64,000 bases of DNA from Synechococcus sp. LTW-R (GTDB taxonomy: Bacteria; Cyanobacteriota; Cyanobacteriia; PCC-6307; Cyanobiaceae), in the NCBI RefSeq assembly GCF_014217875.1, contig NZ_CP059060.1:1426001-1490000 (forward strand), written 5' to 3'. Shown here in pieces: positions 8,287-19,085 of this stretch (the stretch's first letter is position 1; each line of letters begins with the position of its first letter). The notes below the pieces were generated by a model. That model did not search any database. It had not been told where the DNA came from and saw only the letters and a program-made list of their open reading frames with translations. The translations under genes and the position numbers were made by a program.

Positions 8287-9465
8287 TTACCGGCCAGAGA
8301 GCACCGCTCCGGCCTCAACGGTGACCACCTGAGAACCCTGATGCCAGCCGCCGTTGAAGGCGCCCAGATGGGTTGCACTCACCAGGCACTGATGGCCTTC
8401 GCCCACCGCCTCCAGCAGGAGCTGCTGCCGGCCTGGATCCAGCTCCGCCAGCACGTCATCGAGCAGTAGCAAGGGGGGCTCGCCCCAGAGCTGCTGCACC
8501 AGCTCGAGCTCAGCCATCTTCAGCGCCAGCACCAACGTGCGCTGCTGTCCCGCTGATCCGTAGCGCCGGGCGGGCTGCCCCCCGAGCTCCATCGCCACCT
8601 CATCCCGATGGGGACCGACGCTGCACTGCCCCAGGCGCAACTCCTGGGGACGCTGCTGGAGCAACTGCTCAGCCAAGGCATCCCGCCACGGCGCCTCCGC
8701 CTCCTCCCCCTCCAGTTGACTGCCCGGGCAATAGCGCAGGCCAAGGAGCTCCCGGCCATCGCTGAGGCGGTGCTGCCAGGCCTGGGCCAGGGGTTCCAGG
8801 CGCCGCAGGGCCCGCAGCCGCCGGCGGTGCAAGCGGGTTCCAATCAGGGCCATCTGCTGATCAAACGCATCCAGCAGTCCCTCGAGCTGAGCCTGGGGGA
8901 AGCGCCGCCGCAGCAGTTGGGAGCGCTGACGCAGCAGCCGGCCGTAGCGGCTGAGCAGCTCGGCATAGACCGGCTCGAGTTGCAAAACAACCCGATCGAG
9001 CCATTGCCGGCGCAGGGCCGGCTCACCGCGCACCAACTCCAGGTCCAATGCACTGAAGCCGACGCAGCGCAGGGGGCCGATTAACTCGTGCTGACGCTCC
9101 AGCACCTTGCCGTTGCGGCGGGCCTGCCGTCCCCCTTGACGGCGCAATTCCAGCTCCAAGCGATCACCGCCGCTGCATTCGGCGGCAATCAAGCCCTGAC
9201 GCTCCCCCTGGCGAATCAGATCTCGGTCGCTGCTGCAGCGATGGGAGCGCAGACTGCCCAGCAGCTCCACCGCCTCCAGCAGGTTGGATTTTCCCTCCCC
9301 ATTGCGCCCAATCACGAGCAGCCGCGGAGCCTCCAGGGTCAGGCTCAGCGCTCCGTAATTACGGAACTGACGCAGCTCCAGGCGATGCAGCCGAATGGGT
9401 CTCTGGGGCCGTCTGACCAGTAAGGTAAGGCGGTGACGGTGGTCTGCTGCCTGCACACGCCCCAT
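8287..9465 (-). CDS. recF: DNA replication and repair protein RecF
   Basis: Predicted 392-residue SMC-like ATPase that helps load RecA at gaps with RecO and RecR. Features are the Walker A motif [13 protein letters not shown], the ABC signature region [13 protein letters not shown], and the Walker [16 protein letters not shown]. The family normally begins close to [14 protein letters not shown], about 22 residues into this frame; no ATG, GTG or TTG sits exactly there, so the ATG at 9465 or the GTG three codons later is used. The 3' end is 23 bp from speD on the same strand. Confidence 0.93.
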   Translation of the reverse strand: MGRVQAADHRHRLTLLVRRPQRPIRLHRLELRQFRNYGALSLTLEAPRLLVIGRNGEGKSNLLEAVELLGSLRSHRCSSDRDLIRQGERQGLIAAECSGGDRLELELRRQGGRQARRNGKVLERQHELIGPLRCVGFSALDLELVRGEPALRRQWLDRVVLQLEPVYAELLSRYGRLLRQRSQLLRRRFPQAQLEGLLDAFDQQMALIGTRLHRRRLRALRRLEPLAQAWQHRLSDGRELLGLRYCPGSQLEGEEAEAPWRDALAEQLLQQRPQELRLGQCSVGPHRDEVAMELGGQPARRYGSAGQQRTLVLALKMAELELVQQLWGEPPLLLLDDVLAELDPGRQQLLLEAVGEGHQCLVSATHLGAFNGGWHQGSQVVTVEAGAVLSGR

Positions 9466-9494
9466 CTGAGCAACTGAACTTGCTCAGACCCCAG

Positions 9495-9568
9495 GGGCAT
9501 GTAGCTCAGTTGGATAGAGCATCAGATTCCGGTTCTGAGGGTCGGGGGTTCGAGTCCCTCCATGCTCG
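9495..9568 (+). tRNA. tRNA-Arg (anticodon CCG)
   Basis: A cloverleaf can be drawn by eye: a 7-bp acceptor stem GGGCATG with CATGCTC (one G-T pair), the D-arm TAGCTCAGTTGGATAGAGC, an anticodon stem TCAGA/TCTGA with loop TTCCGGT giving anticodon CCG, and a T-arm with GGTTCGAGTCC. The 3' CCA is not encoded. Confidence 0.95.
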
Positions 9569-9598
9569 TGATCAGGTCAAAGGCCCGTCACTGAATCA

Positions 9599-9620
9599 CC
9601 CCGCCGCGGCGGGGTTTTTT
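9599..9620 (+). terminator. Rho-independent terminator after tRNA-Arg
   Basis: A 16-base perfect GC palindrome (9599-9614) is followed by six T. It lies 30 bases after the tRNA and directly before the convergent acetyltransferase gene end. Confidence 0.88.
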
Positions 9621-9626
9621 GTTGCC

Positions 9627-10094
9627 CTACAGGCGGAGACCCATGGCGCGAATGCCGCCGGGGTCGACGACGAATCCGTTTTGCTTGAGGGCGTCGAGGG
9701 CCACGCTCGGGGCCGCCACCGAAATGCTGCAACCAGGCAATTCCCGGCGCAGGCGTCCCATAGCGGCATGGACGATCACCAGCAAAACCTTGGCCTGGGC
9801 TGGATCCGCCGGGTCCGCTGAGAGGTCCCAGAGATTGGCGTTCAAGGCGAGGTCACTGGTGGCCCGCACAAACCCGACCAACACTCCATTGGGGTTGCGC
9901 ACGCTGAACTGCCAGTTGCTGCAGGCCAAGGCTTGCTCGAGCCGCGCCTCCAAACGCTGGGGGTCGCCGCACTGCACGAGCAGTCGGTTGAGCTCCGCCC
10001 CACTGGGGGATTGCAACCCATCAAGGCTGTAGCCCTCCGGCAAGGCCGGAGGCTGGGGCTGCGAGCGGAATGGAACCAGAAGCGAGTCGAGCAC
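9627..10094 (-). CDS. GNAT-family N-acetyltransferase
   Basis: Predicted 155-residue protein with a GNAT-like layout: the central strands WQFSVRNPNGVLVGFVRATSDL and the later helix-strand region AKVLLVIVHAAMGRLRRELPG, where acetyl-CoA would bind, then a C-terminal NGFVVDPGGIRAMGLRL. It starts 12 bp after the ppc stop on the same strand and probably shares its transcript. The acceptor substrate cannot be told from the sequence. Confidence 0.7.
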   Translation of the reverse strand: MLDSLLVPFRSQPQPPALPEGYSLDGLQSPSGAELNRLLVQCGDPQRLEARLEQALACSNWQFSVRNPNGVLVGFVRATSDLALNANLWDLSADPADPAQAKVLLVIVHAAMGRLRRELPGCSISVAAPSVALDALKQNGFVVDPGGIRAMGLRL

Positions 10095-10106
10095 GGCAGC
10101 CGTGCC

Positions 10107-13100
10107 TCAACCGGTGTTGCGCATGCCGGCGGCAATGCCGTTGATGGTCAGCAGGGCCCCGCGCAGCAGCTCACTGCGGCTGTAGGTCCGGCCGTCGCCG
10201 CGGGCCGCCTCTTCACTCATGGGTGGCTGGCGGTTCTGGTCCCGCAGGCGACGCAGCAAGGCCACCTGGAGGAAGCCCAGCGGAATGATCGTGCGGTTGC
10301 GCAGCTCCACCGAGAGCTGCAGGGCCGGGTCACCATCCAGCAGGCGCTCGTGGCCGGTGATGGCCAGCACCAGGTCTCGGGTCAGCACGAACTCGCGGGC
10401 AATCACCGCAAAGATCTCTTCAAACGCCTCCCGGGATTCCGGGCGGCCCAGGGACTGGACGTAGTGGTGCGCCAGATCCAGGTCCACCTTGGAGAGGGTC
10501 ATCTCCACCTTGGAGATCAGCATCCGGAAGAAGGGCCAGCGCTGATAGAGCTGCTGGAACAACTCCATCTGATCGGGGTCTTCGCTGAGCTCCTCCTGCA
10601 GAGCCGTGCCCACCCCGAACCAACTGGGGAGCAGGAAGCGGCTCTGGGTCCAGCCGAACACCCATGGGATGGCCCTCAGGCTGGAGAGATCCTTCGCACC
10701 GCTCTTGCGGCGGGCCGGACGGCTGGAGATCTGCAATTTGCTGATCTCTTCAATCGGCGTGCACTGTTGGAAGAAGCCGACCAGGTCGGGGTTCTCGTGC
10801 ACCAGCGAGCGGTAGTGGGTGCGGGAGCGTGCCGCCAGACGCACCATCAGCTCGTTCCAGTCCGGCGTGTCATCCACATGGCTGGTGACCAGGCTGTTCT
10901 GGATCACCGCCGTGGTGACCGTCTCCAGGTTGTAGAGCGCCAGCTCCGGCAGGGAATACTTGGAGGCCAAGACCTCCCCTTGCTCGGTGATCTTGATGCG
11001 GCCGTTCAAGGTGCCGCTGGGTTGGGCCAGGATCGCCTGATAGGCCGGGCCGCCGCCCCGTCCCACGGAACCGCCGCGGCCGTGGAAGAGGCGCAAGCAG
11101 ACGTCATGGCGGCTGGCCAGCTGCTGCAGGGCGATTTGGGCCTGGTGGATCTCCCAGTTGCTCGAAAGGAAGCCGGAGTCCTTGTTGCTGTCGGAGTAGC
11201 CGAGCATCAACTCCTGCAGGGGCCGGCCGTTGGGGCTGGAGCTCGACAGGAGCTGGCGGTAGAAGTCTTCACTGAACAGCCGCTCCATCACGGCCGGAGC
11301 GGCCTTGAGATCCTCCACCGTCTCGAATAGGGGGATCACCAACAGGTCGGAGCGCTGGGCGGTGGGGTCCACCAGGCCGGCCTCCTTGGCCAGCAGCAGC
11401 ACCTCCAGAAGGTCCGACACCGTGTGACTCATCGAGATCACGTAGGTGCGGCAAATGCGGGAACCGAATTCCTGCTGCAGCCGTTTGACGACGCGGAGCA
11501 CGTCGAAGGTTTCCGCCGTCAGCGGACTCCAACTCACAGCCGCCGGGATCAGCGGCCGGCGGGTCTGGAGCTCGGACATCAACCAGCTGATCCGCTGCTC
11601 CTCATCCATCTCCCCGTAGGGGGTCGGCATTTGGAGATAGCGGGTCAGCTCATCGAGGGCATCGCTATGGCGTGTGCTCTCTTGGCGAATGTCGAGGCTG
11701 GCCAGGCAGAACGCGAAGGTGTGCACCTGGGCGATCAAGTTGTCCAGCGGCTCACAGCTCAGGCCGGTGCCCTGGAGGCTCTCGTTGATCAGCTCGAGAT
11801 CGGTGCGGAACTCGTCCACGGTTCCGTAGTGCAGCTCCGGAGCCGGGGGAGCCGGCATGGCGCCCTGGTTCCCGAAGTCGGGCTGGGCCGGGCGCGGTTC
11901 ATGGGGGGCATCCCATCCGGCAGCTGCCTGCTGCTCGTTGCGGGCCAACGTCAGCCGCAGCCGCTCAATGACGTAGCTGATCTTGAGGCGATAGGGCTCG
12001 AGCCGGTAGCGGGCCGCCCGCTCTTCGTAGACCTCCGGGAAGCGGAGGCGGTCCATCTCGAGGGATTCGAGCAAGGGAGCACTGACCTGGCTCCACTGCA
12101 TCGAAATGCTCAGCTGATCGCGGAGGTCTTCCACCGCCGCCAGGTAGCGATCCAGCATCAGCTGGCGCTGGTAGGAGGCCGTCCGCCAAGTGATATCAGG
12201 AGTGACCGAGGGGTTGCCGTCCCGGTCGGATCCCACCCAGGAGCCGAAGGTGCAGAAGGCGTCGCTCGGGGGCAGGACATCGGGGTAGTTAGAGCCCAGG
12301 GCCGTGCGAATCCTCTGGCGCAGCTGGGGCATCGCCTCAAACAACACCTGCTGGAAGTAGTGCAGGGCGTAATCCACCTCGTCGAGGACCGACGGCTTGA
12401 ACTGGTGCAGTTCGTCCGTGCGCCACCAGAGGCGGATTTCTTCCTCGAGTTGCTGGCGCAGGTTGTCGCGCTCCTCCGGGTGCAGCAGCTGACTCTTCTG
12501 CAGCTGCTGAATCAGCGAGGCCACCCGCCGTTGCTTGTGGCGGACAGTGTGGCGAACAATCTCCGTGGGGTGGGCCGTGAACACCAGACGGATGTCGAGC
12601 TCCTGCAGGAGCTGCTCGATTTGAGCCGGCGGCACCCCGAGGCCGCGCAGGCGGGTGAACAGCTCCCGGAAGGTCGCGGGTGCGGTCTGGCTCGCCAGGG
12701 GCGGCACAAAGGGATCGCTGAGCTCTTCAGCGTGGTGGGCCCGCAGGCTGGCCAGATAGCTGTCTTCCTCGATGTGCTGCTCGAGGATGTTGACCAGCTG
12801 GAAATAGAGGGAGAAGGAGCGGGCAGCGGCAATCGCCTCCGAGAGATCCATGTCTCGGATCAGCTGGACGATCCCCTCGGTCGCCGCCTCAGATGCCTGA
12901 TCAGGAGCCCCGCCGTCGATGCGGTTGCTCAGTTCTTTCATCCGCAGCAAGCGTTCCGCCTGGGGGGCGGGACATTCACTGCGCAGCACCGTCTGCCAGA
13001 GGTCTTCAACCAGCTCCAATCGATCGCCCAGCAGGCGCGTGACCCGAGGCTCAGCCGCAGGAGCAGAGGCTTCAGTTGCGGCGAGGGTGGGCCCCATAGA

Positions 13101-13133
13101 GGCGGTTTCGGCAGCGGTGCGGTCCATGATCAT
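10107..13133 (-). CDS. ppc: Phosphoenolpyruvate carboxylase
   Basis: Predicted 1008-residue PEPC, which adds bicarbonate to phosphoenolpyruvate to make oxaloacetate, refilling the TCA pathway. All hallmark motifs are present: FTAHPTE near residue 185, GSDRDGNP, the catalytic loop [30 protein letters not shown], and the absolutely conserved C-terminal MRNTG. The serine phosphorylation site of plant enzymes is not expected in bacteria. Its start overlaps the gshA stop by 4 bp (ATGA), indicating translational coupling within a trpE-gshA-ppc run. Confidence 0.97.
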   Translation of the reverse strand: MIMDRTAAETASMGPTLAATEASAPAAEPRVTRLLGDRLELVEDLWQTVLRSECPAPQAERLLRMKELSNRIDGGAPDQASEAATEGIVQLIRDMDLSEAIAAARSFSLYFQLVNILEQHIEEDSYLASLRAHHAEELSDPFVPPLASQTAPATFRELFTRLRGLGVPPAQIEQLLQELDIRLVFTAHPTEIVRHTVRHKQRRVASLIQQLQKSQLLHPEERDNLRQQLEEEIRLWWRTDELHQFKPSVLDEVDYALHYFQQVLFEAMPQLRQRIRTALGSNYPDVLPPSDAFCTFGSWVGSDRDGNPSVTPDITWRTASYQRQLMLDRYLAAVEDLRDQLSISMQWSQVSAPLLESLEMDRLRFPEVYEERAARYRLEPYRLKISYVIERLRLTLARNEQQAAAGWDAPHEPRPAQPDFGNQGAMPAPPAPELHYGTVDEFRTDLELINESLQGTGLSCEPLDNLIAQVHTFAFCLASLDIRQESTRHSDALDELTRYLQMPTPYGEMDEEQRISWLMSELQTRRPLIPAAVSWSPLTAETFDVLRVVKRLQQEFGSRICRTYVISMSHTVSDLLEVLLLAKEAGLVDPTAQRSDLLVIPLFETVEDLKAAPAVMERLFSEDFYRQLLSSSSPNGRPLQELMLGYSDSNKDSGFLSSNWEIHQAQIALQQLASRHDVCLRLFHGRGGSVGRGGGPAYQAILAQPSGTLNGRIKITEQGEVLASKYSLPELALYNLETVTTAVIQNSLVTSHVDDTPDWNELMVRLAARSRTHYRSLVHENPDLVGFFQQCTPIEEISKLQISSRPARRKSGAKDLSSLRAIPWVFGWTQSRFLLPSWFGVGTALQEELSEDPDQMELFQQLYQRWPFFRMLISKVEMTLSKVDLDLAHHYVQSLGRPESREAFEEIFAVIAREFVLTRDLVLAITGHERLLDGDPALQLSVELRNRTIIPLGFLQVALLRRLRDQNRQPPMSEEAARGDGRTYSRSELLRGALLTINGIAAGMRNTG

Positions 13134-14287
13134 CCCAAAGTGCCTGTTTGGGGGCTAGTGCTGAGGGCAGCAAGACGGCCTTCCAGCTGCTCCAGATCCG
13201 CCGCGGCCGAGGCAATCAGCTCCGCCACGGACGCACCTTGCCCATGGGCCGCGAGCCATTGCATCGCCTGGTTGCCCTGGGCCAGGACCGGCTGCAGCGG
13301 CGCCAGCAGGTCCACGAGCTCCAGCTCACGGGCGAGGGGCTGCATGGCCTCGAGCTCGGCCGCGATCCAAGCGCGAGCTGTGATCGGCGCACCATCGCGC
13401 CAATGGCGCAATTCAGCGCCCAAGCTGCTGCGGGCCGCGGCCTGGTCATTGGCATCCGCCAACGCGGCCAACGCCTCAGGATCCAGTCGACTGGCCAGGA
13501 GTGGATCCAGCGCAGAGGGATCCCGCAGGAGCTGGTGAATGCGCAGCTCCACGAAGGCCGTCAGGGCCAGCAGCAACTGGGGATCCGCCACCAAGTCACA
13601 GATGCGGATCTCAAGGCGGTTGAGGTCATAGGGGCGCCGCTCACCGTTGGGGCGCACCGACGTCCAGAGATGACGCACGTTTTGCATCGTGCCCAGCTCG
13701 AGCTGCTGCTCCACCCACTGGATGTAGTGCTCGTGGTTGAGGAACAGGGGCACCTGCTCCGGGGTGAGCGGGAATTGGAGCCAACGCTGGGAGTGGGCAC
13801 CGGTGACTTGCCCATCCACAAAGGGAGAACAGGCGCTCAAGGCCAAGAGCAAGGCCGCCTCACAGCGCACCAGGCGACAGGCCGCAAACAGCTGATCCGG
13901 ATCCGTGAGCCCCAAATTGATATGCACACTCGCCGTGACGACCCGGGTGCCGTAGGTGGACTCGATATAGGCGTGGTACGGGTTCTCAGGGTTCGAGCGC
14001 TCGAAGCGCTGGCTATCCCCCGTGCTCAAGGTGCTGCCCGGCAGCAGGGTGAGGCCGCGCTGGGCCAACCAGGGCCTGAGGCGACGGCGGGGCTCCAGGA
14101 GCAAGTCCAACTGGGTGGCGTAGCTGGCCGCCGGTGGGGTGATGTATTCGAGATTGCGGCAATCCGGCTCGGTGACGAAGCCCTCGAGGGCCGCGGCCAC
14201 CTCAGCGGAACAGCCCACAACGGTTCCGTCGGGACGGCCCGTATAGAGCTCCACCTCAAAGCCCTTGAGCAACAGGGGGGCGCTCAT
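13130..14287 (-). CDS. gshA: Glutamate-cysteine ligase, cyanobacterial type
   Basis: Predicted 385-residue ligase for the first step of glutathione synthesis. It begins with [10 protein letters not shown], a form of the FE(V/L)E motif of the GCS2 group, and keeps [18 protein letters not shown] and [11 protein letters not shown], which in cyanobacterial enzymes bind ATP, magnesium and glutamate. Length fits the cyanobacterial family (about 380), shorter than the E. coli GshA. It overlaps trpE upstream and ppc downstream by 4 bp each, so all three are probably cotranscribed. Confidence 0.9.
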   Translation of the reverse strand: MSAPLLLKGFEVELYTGRPDGTVVGCSAEVAAALEGFVTEPDCRNLEYITPPAASYATQLDLLLEPRRRLRPWLAQRGLTLLPGSTLSTGDSQRFERSNPENPYHAYIESTYGTRVVTASVHINLGLTDPDQLFAACRLVRCEAALLLALSACSPFVDGQVTGAHSQRWLQFPLTPEQVPLFLNHEHYIQWVEQQLELGTMQNVRHLWTSVRPNGERRPYDLNRLEIRICDLVADPQLLLALTAFVELRIHQLLRDPSALDPLLASRLDPEALAALADANDQAAARSSLGAELRHWRDGAPITARAWIAAELEAMQPLARELELVDLLAPLQPVLAQGNQAMQWLAAHGQGASVAELIASAAADLEQLEGRLAALSTSPQTGTLG

Positions 14288-15807
14288 GCCAGGCAGGCCA
14301 GGGCCTTCAGCATGCCCCGGGCCTTGTTGAGGGTCTCTTGAAACTCCGAGGCCGGCACCGAATCGGCCACCAGGCCCGCACCGGCCTGGACCTGAACGCG
14401 CCAGCGACCATCCCCATCGGGCAGGACCACCATCGTTCGGATCGTGATCGCCGTATTCAAGGCACCGCTGAGATCCATCGCGCCATAGACCCCCGAGTAG
14501 GGGCCCCGGGCATCGGGCTCCAAGGCATGGATCAGCTGCATCGCCCGGATCTTCGGTGCGCCACTGACCGTGCCCGCCGGGAAGGAGGCCATCAACAGGT
14601 CCCAGACATCCCGTTCTGGATCGAGCAAGCCATCCACTTCACTAACGATGTGCATGACGTGGGAGTAGCGCTCAATGACCATCAGCTCGCTGACGCTGAC
14701 GCTGCCCGGAACGCAAACGCGGCCCAGGTCATTCCGACCGAGGTCCACCAGCATCACGTGCTCGGCCCGCTCCTTCGGGTCCGCCAACAGGTCCTTCTCC
14801 AAGGCCAGGTCTTCGGCTTCGTTGCTGCCCCGGGGCCGGGTGCCCGCAATCGGCCGCAGGGAAGCCTTGACCCGGCCGCTGCCATCGGCCATGGGCTCGG
14901 CCTTGACCATCACCTCGGGACTCGAGCCAATCAGGTACCAGCCTCCGAAGTTGAAGAAGGCCATGTACGGAGAGGGATTGACCATCCGCAGGCTCCGGTA
15001 GAGCTCAAACGGCTCGCGCTCGACCGGCGTCTCGAGGCGTTGGCTGATGACCAACTGGAAGACATCACCGGCGGCGATGTGCTCCTTGGCCGTGAGCACG
15101 GCCGCTTCAAATTCATCGCGGCTGCGGTTGCTGGTGGTGGGGAGATCCACCGCCGCGTCATCCCGCCAATCCAGGGGGGTCACCCCAGCGGGCAGGGGCT
15201 GATGCATGCGCTGCTCCAGCGCGTCCAGGCGAGCGACCGCGGCGTCGTAGGCAGCGGTGGCATCGGGCTCATCCTGGAGATTGACGTAGGCCACCGCCGT
15301 GAGCTGGCGCTTGACCTGATCGAAGGCCAAGAGGCTGTCGGCGAGCATCCAGCAGCCGTCCGGAGGCCCGTCTGGATCCGTCGGGTGAATCGGAACGCTG
15401 GGCTCAATCCAGCGGATCAGCTCGTAGCCCCAGAAACCAAACAGTTGCCCCAAGGGGGGAAGCCCGGGCACCGGGGGGGCGTCGTAGGCCGCCAGGGTGT
15501 CCCGCAGCAGATCAAAGGGATTGCCACTGAGGGCGCTGCTGCGCCCATCACGCCAGCGCTGCTCCGCGGACTCACCGCGCACGCTCAGGGTCCAGAGCGG
15601 ATCGCTGACCACAAAACTCCAGCGGCCAATTCGCTCGCCGCCTTCCACCGACTCGAGCAGAACGCCATGGTCGCTGCCGGCGCCCACCTTCAGCCAGGTG
15701 GTCAGGGGCGTCTCGAGATCCGCCGGCCAAGTGCGCCAGATCGGGATGTAGTTGCTGCCCGCCTTGGCCTGGGCCAGAACAGTCGCGCGATCAGGGGAGG
15801 GCATCAC
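14284..15807 (-). CDS. trpE: Anthranilate synthase component I
   Basis: Predicted 507-residue chorismate-utilising enzyme that makes anthranilate for tryptophan synthesis, using ammonia from a TrpG partner not present here. Features are the N-terminal tryptophan-binding region with LLESVEGGERIGRWSF and the C-terminal catalytic domain with SPEVMVKAEP, RPIAGTRPRG, DLGRNDLGRV and AGTVSGAPKIRAM. The LLES motif, part of the feedback tryptophan site in other TrpE proteins, is retained, so feedback inhibition is likely. First gene of the trpE-gshA-ppc run. Confidence 0.95.
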   Translation of the reverse strand: MMPSPDRATVLAQAKAGSNYIPIWRTWPADLETPLTTWLKVGAGSDHGVLLESVEGGERIGRWSFVVSDPLWTLSVRGESAEQRWRDGRSSALSGNPFDLLRDTLAAYDAPPVPGLPPLGQLFGFWGYELIRWIEPSVPIHPTDPDGPPDGCWMLADSLLAFDQVKRQLTAVAYVNLQDEPDATAAYDAAVARLDALEQRMHQPLPAGVTPLDWRDDAAVDLPTTSNRSRDEFEAAVLTAKEHIAAGDVFQLVISQRLETPVEREPFELYRSLRMVNPSPYMAFFNFGGWYLIGSSPEVMVKAEPMADGSGRVKASLRPIAGTRPRGSNEAEDLALEKDLLADPKERAEHVMLVDLGRNDLGRVCVPGSVSVSELMVIERYSHVMHIVSEVDGLLDPERDVWDLLMASFPAGTVSGAPKIRAMQLIHALEPDARGPYSGVYGAMDLSGALNTAITIRTMVVLPDGDGRWRVQVQAGAGLVADSVPASEFQETLNKARGMLKALACLA

Positions 15808-15824
15808 TACGACGACGGGCGAGC

Positions 15825-15848
15825 AAAAAAAACGGGGCCTTCGCCCCG
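15825..15848 (-). terminator. Rho-independent terminator after psaD
   Basis: On the minus strand a 6-bp GC stem (15843-15848 with 15833-15838) with a 4-base loop is followed by eight T (A at 15825-15832 on the plus strand). It lies between psaD and the trpE start. Confidence 0.9.
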
Positions 15849-15901
15849 CCTTTATAGAGGTTGAAGCACCGCCCGATGACTGGAGCAGTGCAGGTCCTAA
15901 A

Positions 15902-16324
15902 TCAGGAATCGAAGGTGTTCTTGCCGGTGAACTTGATGCTGGCGGGGTTGCCGTTCTGGCCGATGCGGCGGGCGTTGTGGCCCACCATCTGACGACCCTC
16001 GTTCACTTTCTCGGGGAACACACCATCTTTGGGGTGCAGGAACTCGGTGTCGCCACCGGGGAAGATCCGGTAGATCTTGTAGTCCTCGATCCGGGGCTTG
16101 AACTTGGTGCGCAGCTGAGTACCGAGGGCCAGGCACTGCTCCTTGCGAGCGAAGTACATGAGGTTCTCGCCCTCGTTCATGTGAGCAGCACCACCGGTGG
16201 GCAGCTCAAAGACCTGCTCTTTGGCGCTGGTCCAGGTGATGGCGTACTTCTCTTCGGTCTCAGCGGCGTTGAGCAGACCGCCGGTGCTGCCGATGTACTT
16301 CGGGAGTTGACCGCTCAATGTCAT
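15902..16324 (-). CDS. psaD: Photosystem I subunit II PsaD
   Basis: Predicted 140-residue stromal-side subunit of photosystem I that docks ferredoxin. Recognised by full-length similarity to the family: [18 protein letters not shown] at the N-terminus, [18 protein letters not shown], and the basic segment [20 protein letters not shown] used for docking. The length is normal for cyanobacteria. It is flanked by its own terminator and a 119-bp upstream gap, so it is probably a single-gene transcript. Confidence 0.97.
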   Translation of the reverse strand: MTLSGQLPKYIGSTGGLLNAAETEEKYAITWTSAKEQVFELPTGGAAHMNEGENLMYFARKEQCLALGTQLRTKFKPRIEDYKIYRIFPGGDTEFLHPKDGVFPEKVNEGRQMVGHNARRIGQNGNPASIKFTGKNTFDS

Positions 16325-16443
16325 GGCTGTTCCGGAGGGGGTGTCGGCAGACCGCAGACCGTTTCAAGCGGAAGCTAGCACCGTGTTTTGGGGGTAACTG
16401 GAGCTGCAGCTCCTCTCTTCACACCCGTCAACATTGGCCCCGA

Positions 16444-17796
16444 TCAGGCGACGGGGAAAAACACCGTGAGGTCATTGCCCGAGCGTTCCGCCAGGCGTCC
16501 TCCGAGGCTGTGGAACAGGCGCTGGGTGGCCTGCCGGCTCAGCTGCAGGCTGCCGGTTCCTGGGTTCCAACTGAGCACCGGGCCCACCCGCTCCTGCAGC
16601 TCGGGCCCCTCCTCACTGGACGCCAAGGCGGCCGCACTTAGACGCAGCTTCAGGCGGGCACCGGCGGGCTGAAGGCTGAGCTGGACGACCGCTCCGGCGG
16701 GCAGGCCGCGGCTGAAGCGATCCATGAGTCCCCCCAACACGGTCTCCAGGCGCGCCGGGTCAGAGAGTACCGGCGGGAGGTCGGGCGTCAGCTGGAGCTC
16801 CAAGGTCAGGCTGCGGCGCTGGAGCTGCTGCTGCCAGCCGGCTTCTAACTGACCGAGCAGCTGGCTGAGGTCGGTGCGGGCCAAGGCGTGGCCGGGGGCG
16901 TCCCTGGCCGGCTCCCGTTGCAACTCCGCCGCCAGGAAAATCAAGCCAAAGCGATCGATCTGCTCGCTGCATTCCCCATCGATTTGGTGCAGCCGTTTGC
17001 GCACCAGATCCGTGAGGTCACTGCGCCGCAACAGGGAGCGAATCAGGGTGCGAATCGTGGCGAGGGGGGTGCGGACCTCATGGGTCAAGGCCTCCAGCAG
17101 CGCCAACTCACTACTCGGGCTCGGACTGCTCTCGCTGGCACTGCTGCGATGCACCAACGGCTGCAGGGTCAGGCTGGGGGCCATCGCCGCGACCCGTTCG
17201 GCCAAGCGGGGCCAAAAGAGCTGCGCCAGTTGCTCATCGTTCTGCAGCCCCCCCAGGGCCTGGATCGCCGCTCGTAGGGCCTGGCCCTGCTGGGGATCGC
17301 TGTGTTGCAGGCGTTCATCCAGCAGCGTGAGTGCCGCCGAGAGGGTGGGGGGATCAAAGCGAACCACCAACTGCCGCTGCTTGGGGGAGCCCACCAAGGC
17401 CATCGCCATTTGCAGCTTCGGGGTAATCAGCACCAACAGGGGATCGGTGCCGTCGCTGTCCTCAAGGGCCAAGCGCTGAAAGCCACCACTGACGGAGGGC
17501 GGGGCCGCCGCGGCCGGCAAAAGGGGGGAACTGTTCTGGAGCAGGTCCTTGAGTTCGGGGGGAGCCCAGACCCAACCTTGAAACTGCTGCAGCAGCGAGG
17601 GTTCATAAAGGGCCGGCAGGGGAGAGGCCAACCAGACACCCGGCTGCGTCCCAAGGGGCAACAGAAAGTCCTCCTGCAAGGTGGCCAAGGCCGCCCACCA
17701 CTGCCGCCGCACGCTGTCTTCATCGCAGCGACCGGTTGGCATCTGATGGGCCAACTGGCGCCGCAGCGCTTCAAAACTGCAGCCCAGCGCCCCCAT
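16444..17796 (-). CDS. Histidine-kinase-like protein with degenerate ATP-binding domain
   Basis: Predicted 450 residues. The N-terminal half (about 1-215) is a sensor-like region without clear membrane segments. A convincing phosphoacceptor box, ALTHEVRTPLATIRTLIRS, lies near residues 238-256. The C-terminal region aligns in length with an HATPase domain, but the N-box asparagines are missing (VLGGLMDRFS where NLLxNA is usual) and no DxGxG is visible; only a GTG-S-LQL remnant of the G2 box is seen. It overlaps rodA by one base (TGATG). It may be a pseudokinase or a divergent cyanobacterial kinase. Confidence 0.72.
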   Translation of the reverse strand: MGALGCSFEALRRQLAHQMPTGRCDEDSVRRQWWAALATLQEDFLLPLGTQPGVWLASPLPALYEPSLLQQFQGWVWAPPELKDLLQNSSPLLPAAAAPPSVSGGFQRLALEDSDGTDPLLVLITPKLQMAMALVGSPKQRQLVVRFDPPTLSAALTLLDERLQHSDPQQGQALRAAIQALGGLQNDEQLAQLFWPRLAERVAAMAPSLTLQPLVHRSSASESSPSPSSELALLEALTHEVRTPLATIRTLIRSLLRRSDLTDLVRKRLHQIDGECSEQIDRFGLIFLAAELQREPARDAPGHALARTDLSQLLGQLEAGWQQQLQRRSLTLELQLTPDLPPVLSDPARLETVLGGLMDRFSRGLPAGAVVQLSLQPAGARLKLRLSAAALASSEEGPELQERVGPVLSWNPGTGSLQLSRQATQRLFHSLGGRLAERSGNDLTVFFPVA

Positions 17797-19085
17797 CAGC
17801 GGCGTGGTTTAGCCGGTTGCTTGATGCCCCGAGCTACCGAGGCACAGAGGCCGAGGCCAATGAAATTCACCAACATCGCCGAGCGGCCGTAACTCAACCA
17901 GGGCAAGGGGATCCCCGTGATCGGCCCCAAGCCGATGGTCATGTTGATATTGACCACCACCTGGAACATCACCATCGCCCCCACGCCGATCACGACCAGG
18001 GACTCCACATCCGTGCGCGCCTGGCCGGCGATCTTCAGCAACCGCCAGATCCAGGCGACAAAGCCGAGCACCACCAGAGCGGAGCCGAGGAATCCGGTCT
18101 CTTCCCCCAGGGCACTGAAGATGAAGTCGGTGTGCTGCTCAGGGATGAAGCGCAACAGGGTCAGATGGCCCTGCAGCAAACCCGTGCCGAACCAACCGCC
18201 TGAGCCAATGCCGACGGTGCTCTGCAGCAGGTGATAGCCACCCCCCAGGGGGTCCTTATTGGGATCCAGGAAGAGGGTCAGACGGTCCCGCTGGTGGGGC
18301 TGGAGAAAGTTGTTCCACAGCCAGGGGGTGCCCACCGCAAACAGACCCTGGATGGCCAGCACCGCGAGGGGAGCCAGGCGCTTCCAGGGCAGCGAGCGCG
18401 CCGCGATCACGGCCATGGCCGGTATCCAAAGCAGCAGCAGCCAAGGGAAGACCCCAGCCAAAACCGACGTCACCACCGGAGAGATCAACAGGACCACCCA
18501 GGCCCCGGGCATCCCCGACCAGAACATCATCACGAGCAGGACCGCGCCAAACACCAAAGAGGTGCCCAGGTCGGGCTGGATCAAGACCAGGAACCAGGGA
18601 ATGCTGATGGTCGCGACCGGACGCACCAGATCCACAGGGCGCTCCACGGGATGGCGGGCGAGAACCTGCGCCAACAGCAAGATCGCGGCGATCTTGGCGA
18701 ATTCAGAGGGCTGGACATTGAAGCCAGCGATGTTGATCCAGCTCTGGGCGCCCAAGGCACTCACACCAATCAGGCGCACCGCGATCAAGCTGGCGACCAT
18801 GGCCCCATAGATCGGCCAGGTCCAGCGGGTGATGCGCTCCACCGGAACCTTGGCGAGCAGCAGGGCGATGACCAAACCAACGGCGGCCGTCACCCAGTGC
18901 TGGTACCAATCGGCGTAACCGGCCTGGCGCTGGGTACTGGCAATCAGAAAGCCCGCGACGAAAATCATCGCCAGGGGGATCCACCAGAGGATCTTGTCGA
19001 CGCCTGCAAACAAGCGGCGACGGCGTCCATCCCGTTTGAAGAGCAGGCCTCCGCGGCGGCGATCCCAGAAGCCCGAGAGCGCCAT
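17796..19085 (-). CDS. rodA: Rod-shape determining glycosyltransferase RodA (SEDS family)
   Basis: Predicted 429-residue polytopic membrane protein of the FtsW/RodA/SpoVE group, which polymerises lipid II in cell-wall elongation. About ten hydrophobic segments are visible. Family signatures include NIAGFNVQPSEFAKI (with the catalytic aspartate region downstream), IQPDLGTSLVFG, GTGLLQG..FIPEQHTDFIFSALGEE, and the C-terminal GLGPITGIPLPWLSYGRSAM. It sits between mrp and the kinase-like gene with one-base TGATG overlaps on both sides. RodA rather than FtsW is chosen from the overall match; the two are close. Confidence 0.87.
   Translation of the reverse strand: MALSGFWDRRRGGLLFKRDGRRRRLFAGVDKILWWIPLAMIFVAGFLIASTQRQAGYADWYQHWVTAAVGLVIALLLAKVPVERITRWTWPIYGAMVASLIAVRLIGVSALGAQSWINIAGFNVQPSEFAKIAAILLLAQVLARHPVERPVDLVRPVATISIPWFLVLIQPDLGTSLVFGAVLLVMMFWSGMPGAWVVLLISPVVTSVLAGVFPWLLLLWIPAMAVIAARSLPWKRLAPLAVLAIQGLFAVGTPWLWNNFLQPHQRDRLTLFLDPNKDPLGGGYHLLQSTVGIGSGGWFGTGLLQGHLTLLRFIPEQHTDFIFSALGEETGFLGSALVVLGFVAWIWRLLKIAGQARTDVESLVVIGVGAMVMFQVVVNINMTIGLGPITGIPLPWLSYGRSAMLVNFIGLGLCASVARGIKQPAKPRR

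Noticed and set aside
11424-13538. 704-codon plus-strand frame opposite ppc and gshA
   Set aside because: Spans two genuine genes on the other strand and has low-complexity translation; a GC-driven shadow.
14338-15864. 508-codon plus-strand frame opposite trpE
   Set aside because: Antisense to a protein with all chorismate-binding motifs; no domain in its own translation.
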